Under the pieces are notes generated by a model. That model was not told the DNA's origin and ran no database searches. It saw only the letters and a list, made by a program, of their open reading frames with translations. From the NCBI GenBank assembly GCA_016840965.1, contig JAEORI010000119.1, forward strand, positions 1 through 5,153: a stretch of DNA of 5,153 nucleotides. The letters run 5' to 3'. The position numbers and the translations under genes are program-made. This document shows positions 1 to 5,091 of this stretch, piece after piece (positions within the stretch are counted from its first letter, which is position 1; every line of letters begins with the position of its first letter). Source of the DNA: Candidatus Thorarchaeota archaeon (GTDB lineage Archaea > Asgardarchaeota > Thorarchaeia > Thorarchaeales > Thorarchaeaceae).

Positions 1-1081
1 GATAATAGGGAGGGAGTTCTCCTATTCTCATTCGCTGAACCACACCATTTGTTATGTACACTTGGCAGGGATACTCCATGCCACCATAGAAGGCAAACTG
101 CTCTACAACATTGAATGCTGAATATGGATAGATGCCATAGGTTGTGTTGAGAAGCAATAGGGTTTCACTAGTCCAGTCTAGGACATCGTCCTCCCACTCT
201 GGTTGTGAGCTTGGGATGTAAAAGCTTGACACGTTGATGAGCCCCACCATCATAGATTCCACGACATAGTATCGAGAGGCTGAGAATGTGACTTCGCGTA
301 CTGGCAGACCAGGACTGAAGTGGTATGTGGTATTGGCTCCATCGCTAAGACTCTCAATTAACTGACCTGTCGCTGCGACCACCATATCACTCGGGACTTC
401 AACCCAGAAATCATAGAACGCCATGTCAAGGTAGAAGGGGTCTCCATAGCTAACATACCCGTCTGTGTTCCAGCCATCATACTCATCGTAAACACATAGC
501 ATAGGATAGCAACTAGCGAATGTAAAAATTCGAGACTCACTGATGTCAGTACCCTGAGAGTTGGCTCTGTCAAGACCATCAGGCAGAGTGGTCTTGAATG
601 AGATTCGAAACGATGTATTTCCATTTGGTTCTATAGATGCAGGAAGATTTACCCACATTATCAGTTCCTCCGATTCAATATTGTAAGACAAGGGAACTGC
701 AGGCGTATCGATTGTGGTCACGTTTAATATCTCAATAGCTCCCTGTCTGCTATCAAAATCCATGCCAGAAGTATACAGATGAAATGGAATGCTTGAGAAA
801 GCAATCGATTCGTCATTATAATACTCTATAGTCAGATTACCAGCAACAGTTGAATGAGTATCATCCAGTGTGACTGATATATTCATGTACGAGAAACTAG
901 TCCCTGTGAAATCTCCTTCTGAGAACCGATTATAGTCATCGAGATCAACTTGGCTCAGCGAAGGCTTAATGTCAATCCTCAAATCCTTCTGAAGGTTCAT
1001 TAGTGGTGAATCTAGGTGTATTATATAAAATCCAGTGGACACCATCAAAAGAACTAGTGAGAAGACAAAGAATCTCTTCAA
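1..1081 (-). CDS. M1-family (aminopeptidase N-like) metallopeptidase, membrane-anchored, partial (C-terminus outside window)
   Basis: This frame is open for 360 codons from a TTG at 1081-1079 and runs off the window. Upstream on the minus strand lies an SD-like AGGTGG (1098-1093), 11 nt before the TTG. Residues 1-22 (MKRFFVFSLVLLMVSTGFYI...) form a signal anchor or uncleaved signal peptide, so the rest is probably extracellular. Residues ~60-230 read as the M1 N-terminal beta domain, with CYPMLCVYDEYDGW at 191-204 matching the family's 'WYPMLAVYD..GW' segment and GDPFY at 213-217. GGMEYP at 333-338 matches the M1 GxMEN-type substrate-binding motif. The catalytic HExxH-(18)-E would follow just past the window edge, so activity cannot be judged. 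Seven N-x-S/T sites (for example N67, N82, N120, N312) fit an exported archaeal glycoprotein. The family trims peptides from the N-terminus; the substrate here is unknown. The gene lies outside the tRNA-end repeat array and is separated from gene A by 182 bp. Confidence 0.85.
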   Translation of the reverse strand, partial: MKRFFVFSLVLLMVSTGFYIIHLDSPLMNLQKDLRIDIKPSLSQVDLDDYNRFSEGDFTGTSFSYMNISVTLDDTHSTVAGNLTIEYYNDESIAFSSIPFHLYTSGMDFDSRQGAIEILNVTTIDTPAVPLSYNIESEELIMWVNLPASIEPNGNTSFRISFKTTLPDGLDRANSQGTDISESRIFTFASCYPMLCVYDEYDGWNTDGYVSYGDPFYLDMAFYDFWVEVPSDMVVAATGQLIESLSDGANTTYHFSPGLPVREVTFSASRYYVVESMMVGLINVSSFYIPSSQPEWEDDVLDWTSETLLLLNTTYGIYPYSAFNVVEQFAFYGGMEYPCQVYITNGVVQRMRIGELPPYY

Positions 1082-1181
1082 GATGACAACTACCACCTGT
1101 TACTAGTTCCTTAACAATTATCTCAAAATGCATTAAGACCTAACGTCTAAAGCAATCAATAGATCATTGTGAGATTACTTG

Positions 1182-1218
1182 TTGTGGTCTCTTTGTCCTG
1201 TTCTCTCTTTGACCACAA
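1182..1218. repeat. 8-bp inverted repeat with a 21-nt polypyrimidine loop
   Basis: TTGTGGTC (1182-1189) and GACCACAA (1211-1218) are perfect reverse complements, separated by a T/C-rich spacer. The repeat lies between the 3' end of the two-TM gene A and the start of the M1 peptidase gene, both on the minus strand. It could be a transcript-end hairpin for gene A, or an operator/regulatory site about 100-140 nt upstream of the peptidase start. No U-tract follows it on the minus strand, so an intrinsic terminator is not clearly favoured. Confidence 0.45.
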
Positions 1219-1231
1219 TTGATAGATTGGG

Positions 1232-1249
1232 AGAAGAAGTGGCGCAGCC
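1232..1249 (-). repeat. tRNA-Asn 3'-end copy R1 (acceptor 3' strand + CCA + 3' flank)
   Basis: On the minus strand this site reads GGCTGCGCCACTTCTTCT. It matches the tRNA-Asn 3' end plus 8 nt of its downstream flank (4989-4972) at 17 of 18 positions, in the same orientation. The CCA equivalent is at 1242-1240. Similarity stops upstream in the T arm, so this is a 3' fragment and not a second tRNA. It begins 14 nt past the stop codon of gene A. It may be an attachment-site remnant left by insertion at the tRNA gene. Part of the match is low-complexity CTTCTTCT, which lowers its weight. Confidence 0.6.
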
Positions 1250-1263
1250 AATACCATGAATCG

Positions 1264-1884
1264 CTAGCTTGTCATCCCCGACTCGATCTCTTGGATCCTT
1301 TTCAAATATCTCTCTCTATTGGACTCGTTGATATCTTGTAGGGCTGCGAATTTGCGGATTGCTTCCAGGAACAACGGATGGCTTCTCATTATTTCAATCT
1401 CGAACTCTCTCTCATTCTGCATATGTGCTTCGTGTCTTACCTTGAATATCCATCCTGAGATTAACGAAGCAACCAACGAAACAAGCGCAATCCCAATGAT
1501 TATGTCATTTACTGGAAACTCAGGTACGAATGCGATAATTATTATGAAACTCAAGAAGAGAGCCGCGAAAAGGGATGTGACAATCATCAAATTCTGCGTA
1601 GGGTCCTGTCTCTGACTGGTTTCCTTGGTGACTGTGACGTAGGAGAGAATCTCGGAATCGCTCAATGCATCAACTTCCCACTCATACATCCACACCCAGA
1701 AATTCTCGGTGACATCCATAATGACGTAGGTGTCCAAAGTGGGATCTTCTTCACCTCTATACCGTTTCACTCTGAACTCTGCGTATTCCTCTTTCCTCTG
1801 TATGATTCTCTCTACTCTCTTGCATCTTTCATCTGTGTAGAATGAACCAAAAGGGATGTCCAAAACGTCAATCTCTACTGTCAA
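1264..1884 (-). CDS. Two-TM membrane protein of unrecognised family (protein A, 206 aa; paralogue of 4268-4903)
   Basis: I do not recognise this family. The start is TTG at 1884-1882: an in-frame TGA lies directly before it, and the VEID that follows is shared with the paralogue's start. GGGAG lies just upstream with only ~3 nt spacing. Residues 1-95 are charged and probably cytosolic, residues 99-120 and 126-149 are two closely spaced TM helices, and residues 150-206 form a charged helical tail. This gives an N-in/C-in hairpin topology. Residues shared with the paralogue include VEID near the N-terminus, FY-x-D...C (F15, Y16, D18, C21), VKR (39-41), GE-x-D, EWE-x-DAL (68-73), SE, and a tail with FL-x-A-x-RK-x-AA (172-181) followed by a basic helix. 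The gene sits alone between tRNA-end copies R1 and the weak copy at 1939-1959, divergent from the zinc-ribbon gene. No catalytic motif is evident. A sensor, a scaffold or a mobile-element accessory protein are all possible, and none can be preferred. Confidence 0.85.
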   Translation of the reverse strand: MTVEIDVLDIPFGSFYTDERCKRVERIIQRKEEYAEFRVKRYRGEEDPTLDTYVIMDVTENFWVWMYEWEVDALSDSEILSYVTVTKETSQRQDPTQNLMIVTSLFAALFLSFIIIIAFVPEFPVNDIIIGIALVSLVASLISGWIFKVRHEAHMQNEREFEIEIMRSHPLFLEAIRKFAALQDINESNRERYLKRIQEIESGMTS

Positions 1885-1938
1885 TCACTCCCACTCTTAT
1901 TTGAACGACATACATGAATGGTTATGAGGCTTTTCGAC

Positions 1939-1959
1939 AAGAATCAGCGCCGCCAGCAG
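1939..1959 (-). repeat. Weak fifth tRNA-Asn 3'-end copy (R')
   Basis: Aligned without gaps to 4974-4994, this site matches at 16 of 21 positions, including an unbroken GCGCCGCC (1947-1954) and the AAGAA block of the 3' flank. The CCA itself has decayed (CTG at 1947-1945 on the minus strand). Its position relative to gene A (about 60 nt upstream of the start) mirrors that of the real tRNA relative to gene B (about 76 nt). Alone it would be unconvincing; the conserved placement is what supports it. Confidence 0.35.
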
Positions 1960-1960
1960 C

Positions 1961-1968
1961 AATATTGA
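1961..1968 (+). promoter_or_regulatory. Possible TATA box for the zinc-ribbon gene
   Basis: AATATTGA lies about 45 nt upstream of the TTG start, in the 125-bp divergent gap between gene A and the zinc-ribbon gene. Initiation about 25 nt downstream would give a leader of about 20 nt that contains the Shine-Dalgarno sequence GGGAG (1998-2002). The match to the archaeal TATA consensus is modest. Confidence 0.3.
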
Positions 1969-2009
1969 TGTGTCTTTGAGGCAACTCAATCTCAGAAGGG
2001 AGTTTTGAA

Positions 2010-2252
2010 TTGGAAGCGACCGAGAAATGCCCATCTTGTGGAGAAGACATGGAACCCGGTTTTATTGTGTCTCGAGGAACTATCTCTTGGTGTGGTCATG
2101 TTCCCAAAGTGATCTGTTACTGTGGCGAAGTCCTATCGAAGGGGTTTGCTATCTGCGCCTATGTGCCTGGTTACCGATGTAAAAGATGTAAAATCATCCA
2201 CTATCAGGAAACTCAACAAAAGGATGAAACAGATGATTGGCCTGTTGGTTAG
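2010..2252 (+). CDS. Small zinc-ribbon protein, DUF6487-like (80 aa)
   Basis: The start is TTG at 2010-2012, preceded by GGGAG (1998-2002) at 7-nt spacing, which decides this start. The N-terminal CPSCGEDMEPGF (7-18), a central SW (26-27), GEVLSKG (39-45) and the C-terminal VPGYRCKRCK (52-61) follow the order of the DUF6487 zinc-ribbon family, in which two CxxC pairs (here C7/C10 and C57/C60) bind one zinc. Four further cysteines (C28, C36, C38, C49) are present, which could bind a second metal or form a cluster. There is no signal peptide or TM helix, so it is probably cytosolic. Family members have no firmly known function; a nucleic-acid or protein contact is typical of zinc ribbons but is only inference here. 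The gene is alone in the shortest repeat-bounded interval (326 bp), and its stop lies 5 nt before the shared TTTGAATAAAAG sequence. Confidence 0.85.
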   Translation: MEATEKCPSCGEDMEPGFIVSRGTISWCGHVPKVICYCGEVLSKGFAICAYVPGYRCKRCKIIHYQETQQKDETDDWPVG

Positions 2253-2255
2253 CTT

Positions 2256-2269
2256 CTTTTGAATAAAAG
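2256..2269. terminator. Short A/T hairpin after the zinc-ribbon gene
   Basis: CTTTT (2256-2260) and AAAAG (2265-2269) form a perfect 5-bp inverted repeat around GAAT, 3 nt past the stop codon. On the minus strand the same stretch gives a T-rich tract directly after the tRNA-like CCA, as expected downstream of an archaeal tRNA. It may therefore end transcription in either direction. The stem is weak, so T-tract termination is more likely than a hairpin mechanism. Confidence 0.4.
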
Positions 2270-2284
2270 ATGGCGCCTCCGGGA
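2258..2284 (-). repeat. tRNA 3'-end copy R2 with TCTTTTATTCAAA flank
   Basis: This 27-nt site is identical to R3 (4239-4265) at 25 positions, in direct orientation. Its core at 2271-2284 matches the tRNA-Asn 3' end (4980-4993) at 13 of 14 positions; the minus strand reads TCCCGGAGGCGCCA, with CCA at 2273-2271. The flank beyond the CCA differs from that of the tRNA but is shared with R3. No tRNA body lies upstream of it. Confidence 0.75.
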
Positions 2285-2310
2285 GCAAGAATATTAGCTT
2301 GTTTTTGAAA

Positions 2311-2322
2311 AAGATTAAATTT
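2311..2322 (+). promoter_or_regulatory. Likely TATA-like promoter of the surface-protein gene
   Basis: AAGATTAAATTT lies inside a strongly A/T-rich stretch (2287-2342) and is preceded by a purine run that could serve as a BRE. Its centre is about 38 nt from the TTG start, which would give a short leader of about 12 nt. A second A/T block (AAATATTAAA, 2333-2342) lies too close to the start to be the TATA box unless a downstream start codon is used. Confidence 0.4.
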
Positions 2323-2355
2323 ACAATTGTAGAAATATTAAACGGGGCATAAGAA

Positions 2356-4173
2356 TTGAGGAGTAGACTGGCTTCAGTCCTTCTGTGCATACTAATGTTT
2401 TCTGGACTTGTAGTACCGTTACTTATCTTAAGTAATTCAGATAAAACTGAGAATCTCCTCCCATCAAATCAAATGGGACTAGCAGAAACCAGTTTCTTCT
2501 GGCATGATGATTGTTCCAACACAACAGGTTGGGCAGAGAATACAACCAATGTTGAGAATCTGGTTCAATATTACCAGTCTGGAATATCCCTTCTAACAGA
2601 TGGGAATGGTCTATACTCTGATACGATTCCTGAATATAGTTCTGACCTTCATGGAGCGCAGTTTTTCAAGAAGATTCGAACACCAATGAAACTAGAAAAC
2701 AACTTGGATTTCAGAGTTGAAATAGACCATCCAGGAACGTCTGGCATGGCGGGTAGTGTTGGAGTCGTTTTACTTGATCAGTACAACGCGTCTGTTTTCA
2801 AAGCTGGGGGCGTTGATGGTTGGACTGGGTCCGCATGCAACGCTTGGGTGGCGTATAGGGAGGATGGCTCCCAAGCAACTGAGTATAATAATAAGAGTGG
2901 CGCATGGTCTGGAGTTGTAAGAGTGTGGTACGATTCCGAAACATCAAGTATCAAGGGCGATGCCGCAGGTGTTGAATTCTCACTAGCATCATCAGGTAGC
3001 TTTGATCCCTCTCGTGAAGTTTACTGGGTGGGTTTAGTCTTCTACAACATGCAATCGTACCCATATGAATCTCATATTGTCACAGATATCACAGTTTCAA
3101 CAACTATGGACACCCTCCCACCTACCATTTGGCATCACGACTGCTCCAACACTACGGGTTTCGTTTCTCAATCCAGCTGGGACACGAGTTGGTATTATGC
3201 AGGCTGGACAATAGACAGTGGACTTCTCAGCTCATCCGGAACGAGCATCAGTATCTCCAATATTCCATCTGGCAACGGTTGGCATGGTCCAGCATTCACC
3301 TATGAGTTTGGAACTACTTTTCATGTGTCCGACGTACTGAATTTTGCTGTCGATATTCAAATTGACAATACTGTGGCGAATTATCTTGGACGATATTATC
3401 TCTACCTTGCTGACACGAAACAGAAACCAACGTATCTTTTCACAGGTCATGACTATCTTGCGGCATCAACTACTGGAGCTTATGGTGTCCAATACTTTTT
3501 CGAGAACGGAACATACTTCGCTTACGGTTCTCCCTCCACCTATTCATACACAGATTTTGATGGTCGAATGGAAACCGGATTAGATGAAATGAATGTATAT
3601 GGATATGTGGATGGATTTGGGCAGGACAATCTAGCAGTTCTTGATGAATCTGAACTGTCCAGAGAAATAAGATATATCGTCTTCATGGGAGGTGCTTTTG
3701 ATGCCGACCCCCTAATGCCCATTCGGATACATGATATCAAACTAACATTTGTCGAATCTCCGGAACCTGAGGATGAACTCACAATCGACCATCCAGCTGA
3801 CATTGTCTACAACGTGGGAGAAACCGGTAGCAACATCACTTGGACTCCTTTATCTTACTACCCTTACATGTATCAGCTCTTTGTTAACAATGAATCAATC
3901 GACTCAGGTCTGTGGTCTGGTAATCAAATTGTTGTTGATGTCGATGGTCTGGGTCTTGGGATCTATAATTACACACTTCGTGTATTTAACAATATGATGG
4001 AGTCTGTATCAGATGATGTGATTGTCACAGTCCTCGGACAGACAGTAGGTGGTACGCTCATCACCATGGGTATTAGCATCGGATCAATTACAGTGATTGT
4101 GGTTGTTACTGTACTCCTCCTCCAAAGAAGACCCGGCGAAATTGTAACAACTCCAAGCTCTTATGATTGGTGA
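2356..4173 (+). CDS. Secreted, C-terminally membrane-anchored surface protein with duplicated N-terminal domain and Ig/PKD-like domain (605 aa)
   Basis: The start is TTG at 2356, which gives the best signal peptide: basic RSR, then a hydrophobic core at residues 6-26. GGGG (2344-2347) upstream is a weak SD. Two related ~200-residue domains follow, at ~48-250 and ~258-467. Each opens with a near-identical motif, WHDDCSNTTGW (49-59) and WHHDCSNTTGF (259-269), and is rich in beta-strand-like and aromatic segments; a jelly-roll or lectin-like fold is a guess. Residues ~475-560 form an Ig/PKD-like domain (IDHPADIVYNVGETG, ITWTP, then GIYNYTLRV at 535-543) of the type common in archaeal surface proteins. 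A TM helix at ~566-589 is followed by a stop-transfer RR and a 14-residue cytosolic tail. Nine N-x-S/T sites indicate heavy N-glycosylation. There is no enzyme motif, so an adhesion or carbohydrate-binding role is inferred. It is the only gene between tRNA-end copies R2 and R3, with its own promoter and a hairpin downstream. Confidence 0.88.
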   Translation: MRSRLASVLLCILMFSGLVVPLLILSNSDKTENLLPSNQMGLAETSFFWHDDCSNTTGWAENTTNVENLVQYYQSGISLLTDGNGLYSDTIPEYSSDLHGAQFFKKIRTPMKLENNLDFRVEIDHPGTSGMAGSVGVVLLDQYNASVFKAGGVDGWTGSACNAWVAYREDGSQATEYNNKSGAWSGVVRVWYDSETSSIKGDAAGVEFSLASSGSFDPSREVYWVGLVFYNMQSYPYESHIVTDITVSTTMDTLPPTIWHHDCSNTTGFVSQSSWDTSWYYAGWTIDSGLLSSSGTSISISNIPSGNGWHGPAFTYEFGTTFHVSDVLNFAVDIQIDNTVANYLGRYYLYLADTKQKPTYLFTGHDYLAASTTGAYGVQYFFENGTYFAYGSPSTYSYTDFDGRMETGLDEMNVYGYVDGFGQDNLAVLDESELSREIRYIVFMGGAFDADPLMPIRIHDIKLTFVESPEPEDELTIDHPADIVYNVGETGSNITWTPLSYYPYMYQLFVNNESIDSGLWSGNQIVVDVDGLGLGIYNYTLRVFNNMMESVSDDVIVTVLGQTVGGTLITMGISIGSITVIVVVTVLLLQRRPGEIVTTPSSYDW

Positions 4174-4204
4174 CAAGAATTTGGATACTCAAGCCATCCA
4201 GTCC

Positions 4205-4241
4205 ACCTCAGGATTTCTGAAAGAATTGGAAATTGAGGTTT
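4205..4241 (+). terminator. Hairpin followed by TTT after the surface-protein gene
   Basis: ACCTCA (4205-4210) pairs with TGAGGT (4234-4239), and ATTTC (4213-4217) pairs with GAAAT (4229-4233). This leaves a 2-nt GG bulge on one side and an 11-nt loop. The right arm runs directly into TTTGAATAAAAG of repeat R3. It begins 31 nt after the stop codon and is the best candidate for the mRNA 3' end. It overlaps R3 by a few bases, so gene end and repeat are contiguous. Confidence 0.5.
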
Positions 4242-4265
4242 GAATAAAAGATGGCACCGCCGGGA
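4239..4265 (-). repeat. tRNA 3'-end copy R3 with TCTTTTATTCAAA flank
   Basis: This is the direct-repeat partner of R2 (25 of 27 identical). The core at 4252-4265 differs from the tRNA-Asn 3' end (4980-4993) at one of 14 positions; the minus strand reads TCCCGGCGGTGCCA, with CCA at 4254-4252. The core begins 2 nt past the stop codon of gene B and abuts the terminator hairpin of the surface-protein gene. It is thus the boundary between two convergent genes. Confidence 0.75.
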
Positions 4266-4267
4266 TA

Positions 4268-4903
4268 TTATGAGTTGATTTCGTTCATCGCATTTTCGAT
4301 ATACTCTAATCTGCTGATGTGCTCATCTTTATCCACATACGCCGTTTTCGGGACCGCTGCAAGTTTTCTCAGAGCTCCAAGAAAAGAGGAGTCATTTCTT
4401 GCCGCTTCCAAGTCTATCTCTCCCCTTTTTAGAATAGTAAGTTTACGTTTCAAATAGTAGACGATTCCTGACAAAGCCATGAGTATAGATGAGGCGAGAG
4501 TGACTATAAGCAGCGCTTCTGGGACTGGTTTAAGCATAAGGACGATTTGGAGCGACATAACCAGAAACAAACCAGTTATTGAAACGCCTCCTAGAAATAG
4601 CTTGAACGATATTGATTCCAACTTGTCTGAGTATTGTTCTCTTTTTTGTTGGACTGAGATAAAAGAGGCAAGCTCAGAACCATTCAATGCGTCAATTTCC
4701 CATTCTTCGAGAGTGACTATATTCTCTCCATGCTTATTTCTAACAACAAATGGGTCATTCGGTGCGTCTTCGCCACAGAACTCACGTTTGACCTCACATT
4801 CTTTGTATCTGAAATCCTTCCGAAGAATCTCCTCAATCTCTCTACATTTATCATCCTTATAGAATGCGCCATCCAGCTCAGCAGGATCAATCTCGACTCT
4901 CAC
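4268..4903 (-). CDS. Two-TM membrane protein of unrecognised family (protein B, 211 aa; paralogue of 1264-1884)
   Basis: The start is GTG at 4903-4901. Upstream the frame meets a TAG with no other start between, and the resulting VEID N-terminus matches protein A. AGG (4909-4907) is very close to the start, the same tight spacing seen for A. The layout copies A: a charged N-terminal domain (1-97), TM helices at ~100-124 and ~129-151, and a basic/acidic helical tail. Shared positions include GAFY (12-15) with C20, VKR (38-40), GED (44-46), the ENI turn, EWEIDAL (67-73), SEL (76-78), and FLGALRKLAA (174-183) against FLEAIRKFAA in A. Overall identity by eye is about 30%, so the duplication is old or the copies arrived separately. 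Extra cysteines (C36, C43) are absent from A. The gene lies 76 nt downstream of tRNA-Asn on the same strand and ends 2 nt before R3. The function is unknown, and no enzymatic motif is visible. Confidence 0.85.
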   Translation of the reverse strand: MRVEIDPAELDGAFYKDDKCREIEEILRKDFRYKECEVKREFCGEDAPNDPFVVRNKHGENIVTLEEWEIDALNGSELASFISVQQKREQYSDKLESISFKLFLGGVSITGLFLVMSLQIVLMLKPVPEALLIVTLASSILMALSGIVYYLKRKLTILKRGEIDLEAARNDSSFLGALRKLAAVPKTAYVDKDEHISRLEYIENAMNEINS

Positions 4904-4940
4904 TTTCCTGTTTCGCCAACTGTACTATCAACTGAAAACG

Positions 4941-4948
4941 GATATAGG
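4941..4948 (-). promoter_or_regulatory. Possible TATA box for gene B
   Basis: On the minus strand this reads CTATATC, about 40 nt before the GTG start and downstream of the tRNA 3' end. Initiation about 25 nt further on would leave a leader of about 15 nt. Gene B could therefore be transcribed on its own, or by read-through from the tRNA. The T/C-rich tract after the tRNA CCA (4979-4971) argues that most tRNA transcripts stop first. Confidence 0.35.
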
Positions 4949-4979
4949 TTTCCTGACAAGAAATTTGTAGAAGAAGAAG

Positions 4980-5055
4980 TGGCGCCGCCGGGAGGGCTTG
5001 AACCTCCGACCAACAACTTAACAGGCTGTCGCTCTACCGACTGAGCCACGGCGGC
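4980..5055 (-). tRNA. tRNA-Asn (anticodon GTT), CCA encoded
   Basis: A complete cloverleaf can be drawn. The 5' acceptor GCCGCCG (5055-5049) pairs perfectly with CGGCGGC (4990-4984). The D arm is GCTC/GAGC (5046-5043, 5034-5031) with the loop AGTCGGTA. The anticodon stem ACAGC/GTTGT (5029-5025, 5017-5013) carries the loop CTGTTAA, placing anticodon GTT at 5022-5020. The variable loop is 5 nt. The T stem GGAGG/CCTCC encloses TTCAAGC. The discriminator base is G (4983) and the CCA is genomically encoded at 4982-4980. There is no intron. A CT-rich tract follows immediately. The gene decodes asparagine AAC/AAU and appears intact, although its 3' end is copied at several downstream sites. Confidence 0.97.
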
Positions 5056-5081
5056 ATGTTCTCGGGGTCACGCCTCGGATT

Positions 5082-5091
5082 CAAATATTAA
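5082..5091 (-). promoter_or_regulatory. TATA box of tRNA-Asn
   Basis: TTAATATTTG on the minus strand lies 27-36 nt upstream of the tRNA 5' end, the expected place for an archaeal TATA element driving a tRNA with a very short 5' leader. It is the only A/T-rich block in an otherwise GC-rich upstream stretch (5056-5080). The remainder to 5153 shows no gene or further signal I can support. Confidence 0.6.

Noticed and set aside
358..624. Minus-strand open frame of 88 codons inside the peptidase region
   Set aside because: It lies on the same strand as the M1 peptidase but in another frame. The 360-codon M1 frame, with clear family motifs, explains this stretch.
1..1081. Calling the M1 peptidase catalytically active
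   Set aside because: The HExxH zinc site and the downstream glutamate lie outside the window, so only family membership can be supported.
1319..1615. Plus-strand open frame antisense to gene A
   Set aside because: It is fully embedded in gene A on the opposite strand. It has no SD sequence or recognisable domain, and gene A has a paralogue that confirms its own frame.
2258..2284. A second, degenerate full tRNA gene at R2 (also considered at R3 and R1)
   Set aside because: Upstream of each copy on the minus strand there is no anticodon arm, D arm or 5' acceptor strand. Only the 3' terminal segment is present.
2133..2390. Minus-strand open frame spanning the zinc-ribbon 3' end, R2 and the start of the surface-protein gene
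   Set aside because: It crosses two supported genes, a repeat and an A/T-rich promoter region. The composition looks like a chance frame in AT-rich DNA.
2258..4265. CRISPR array or classical integron attC sites
   Set aside because: The repeats are far apart with unequal intervals that contain genes, which excludes CRISPR. They lack the paired inverted R/L boxes of attC sites, and no IntI-like gene is present.
4730..5044. Plus-strand open frame overlapping gene B's start and the tRNA
   Set aside because: Its C-terminal part is the antisense of the tRNA gene, a common false-positive peptide. It has no independent support.
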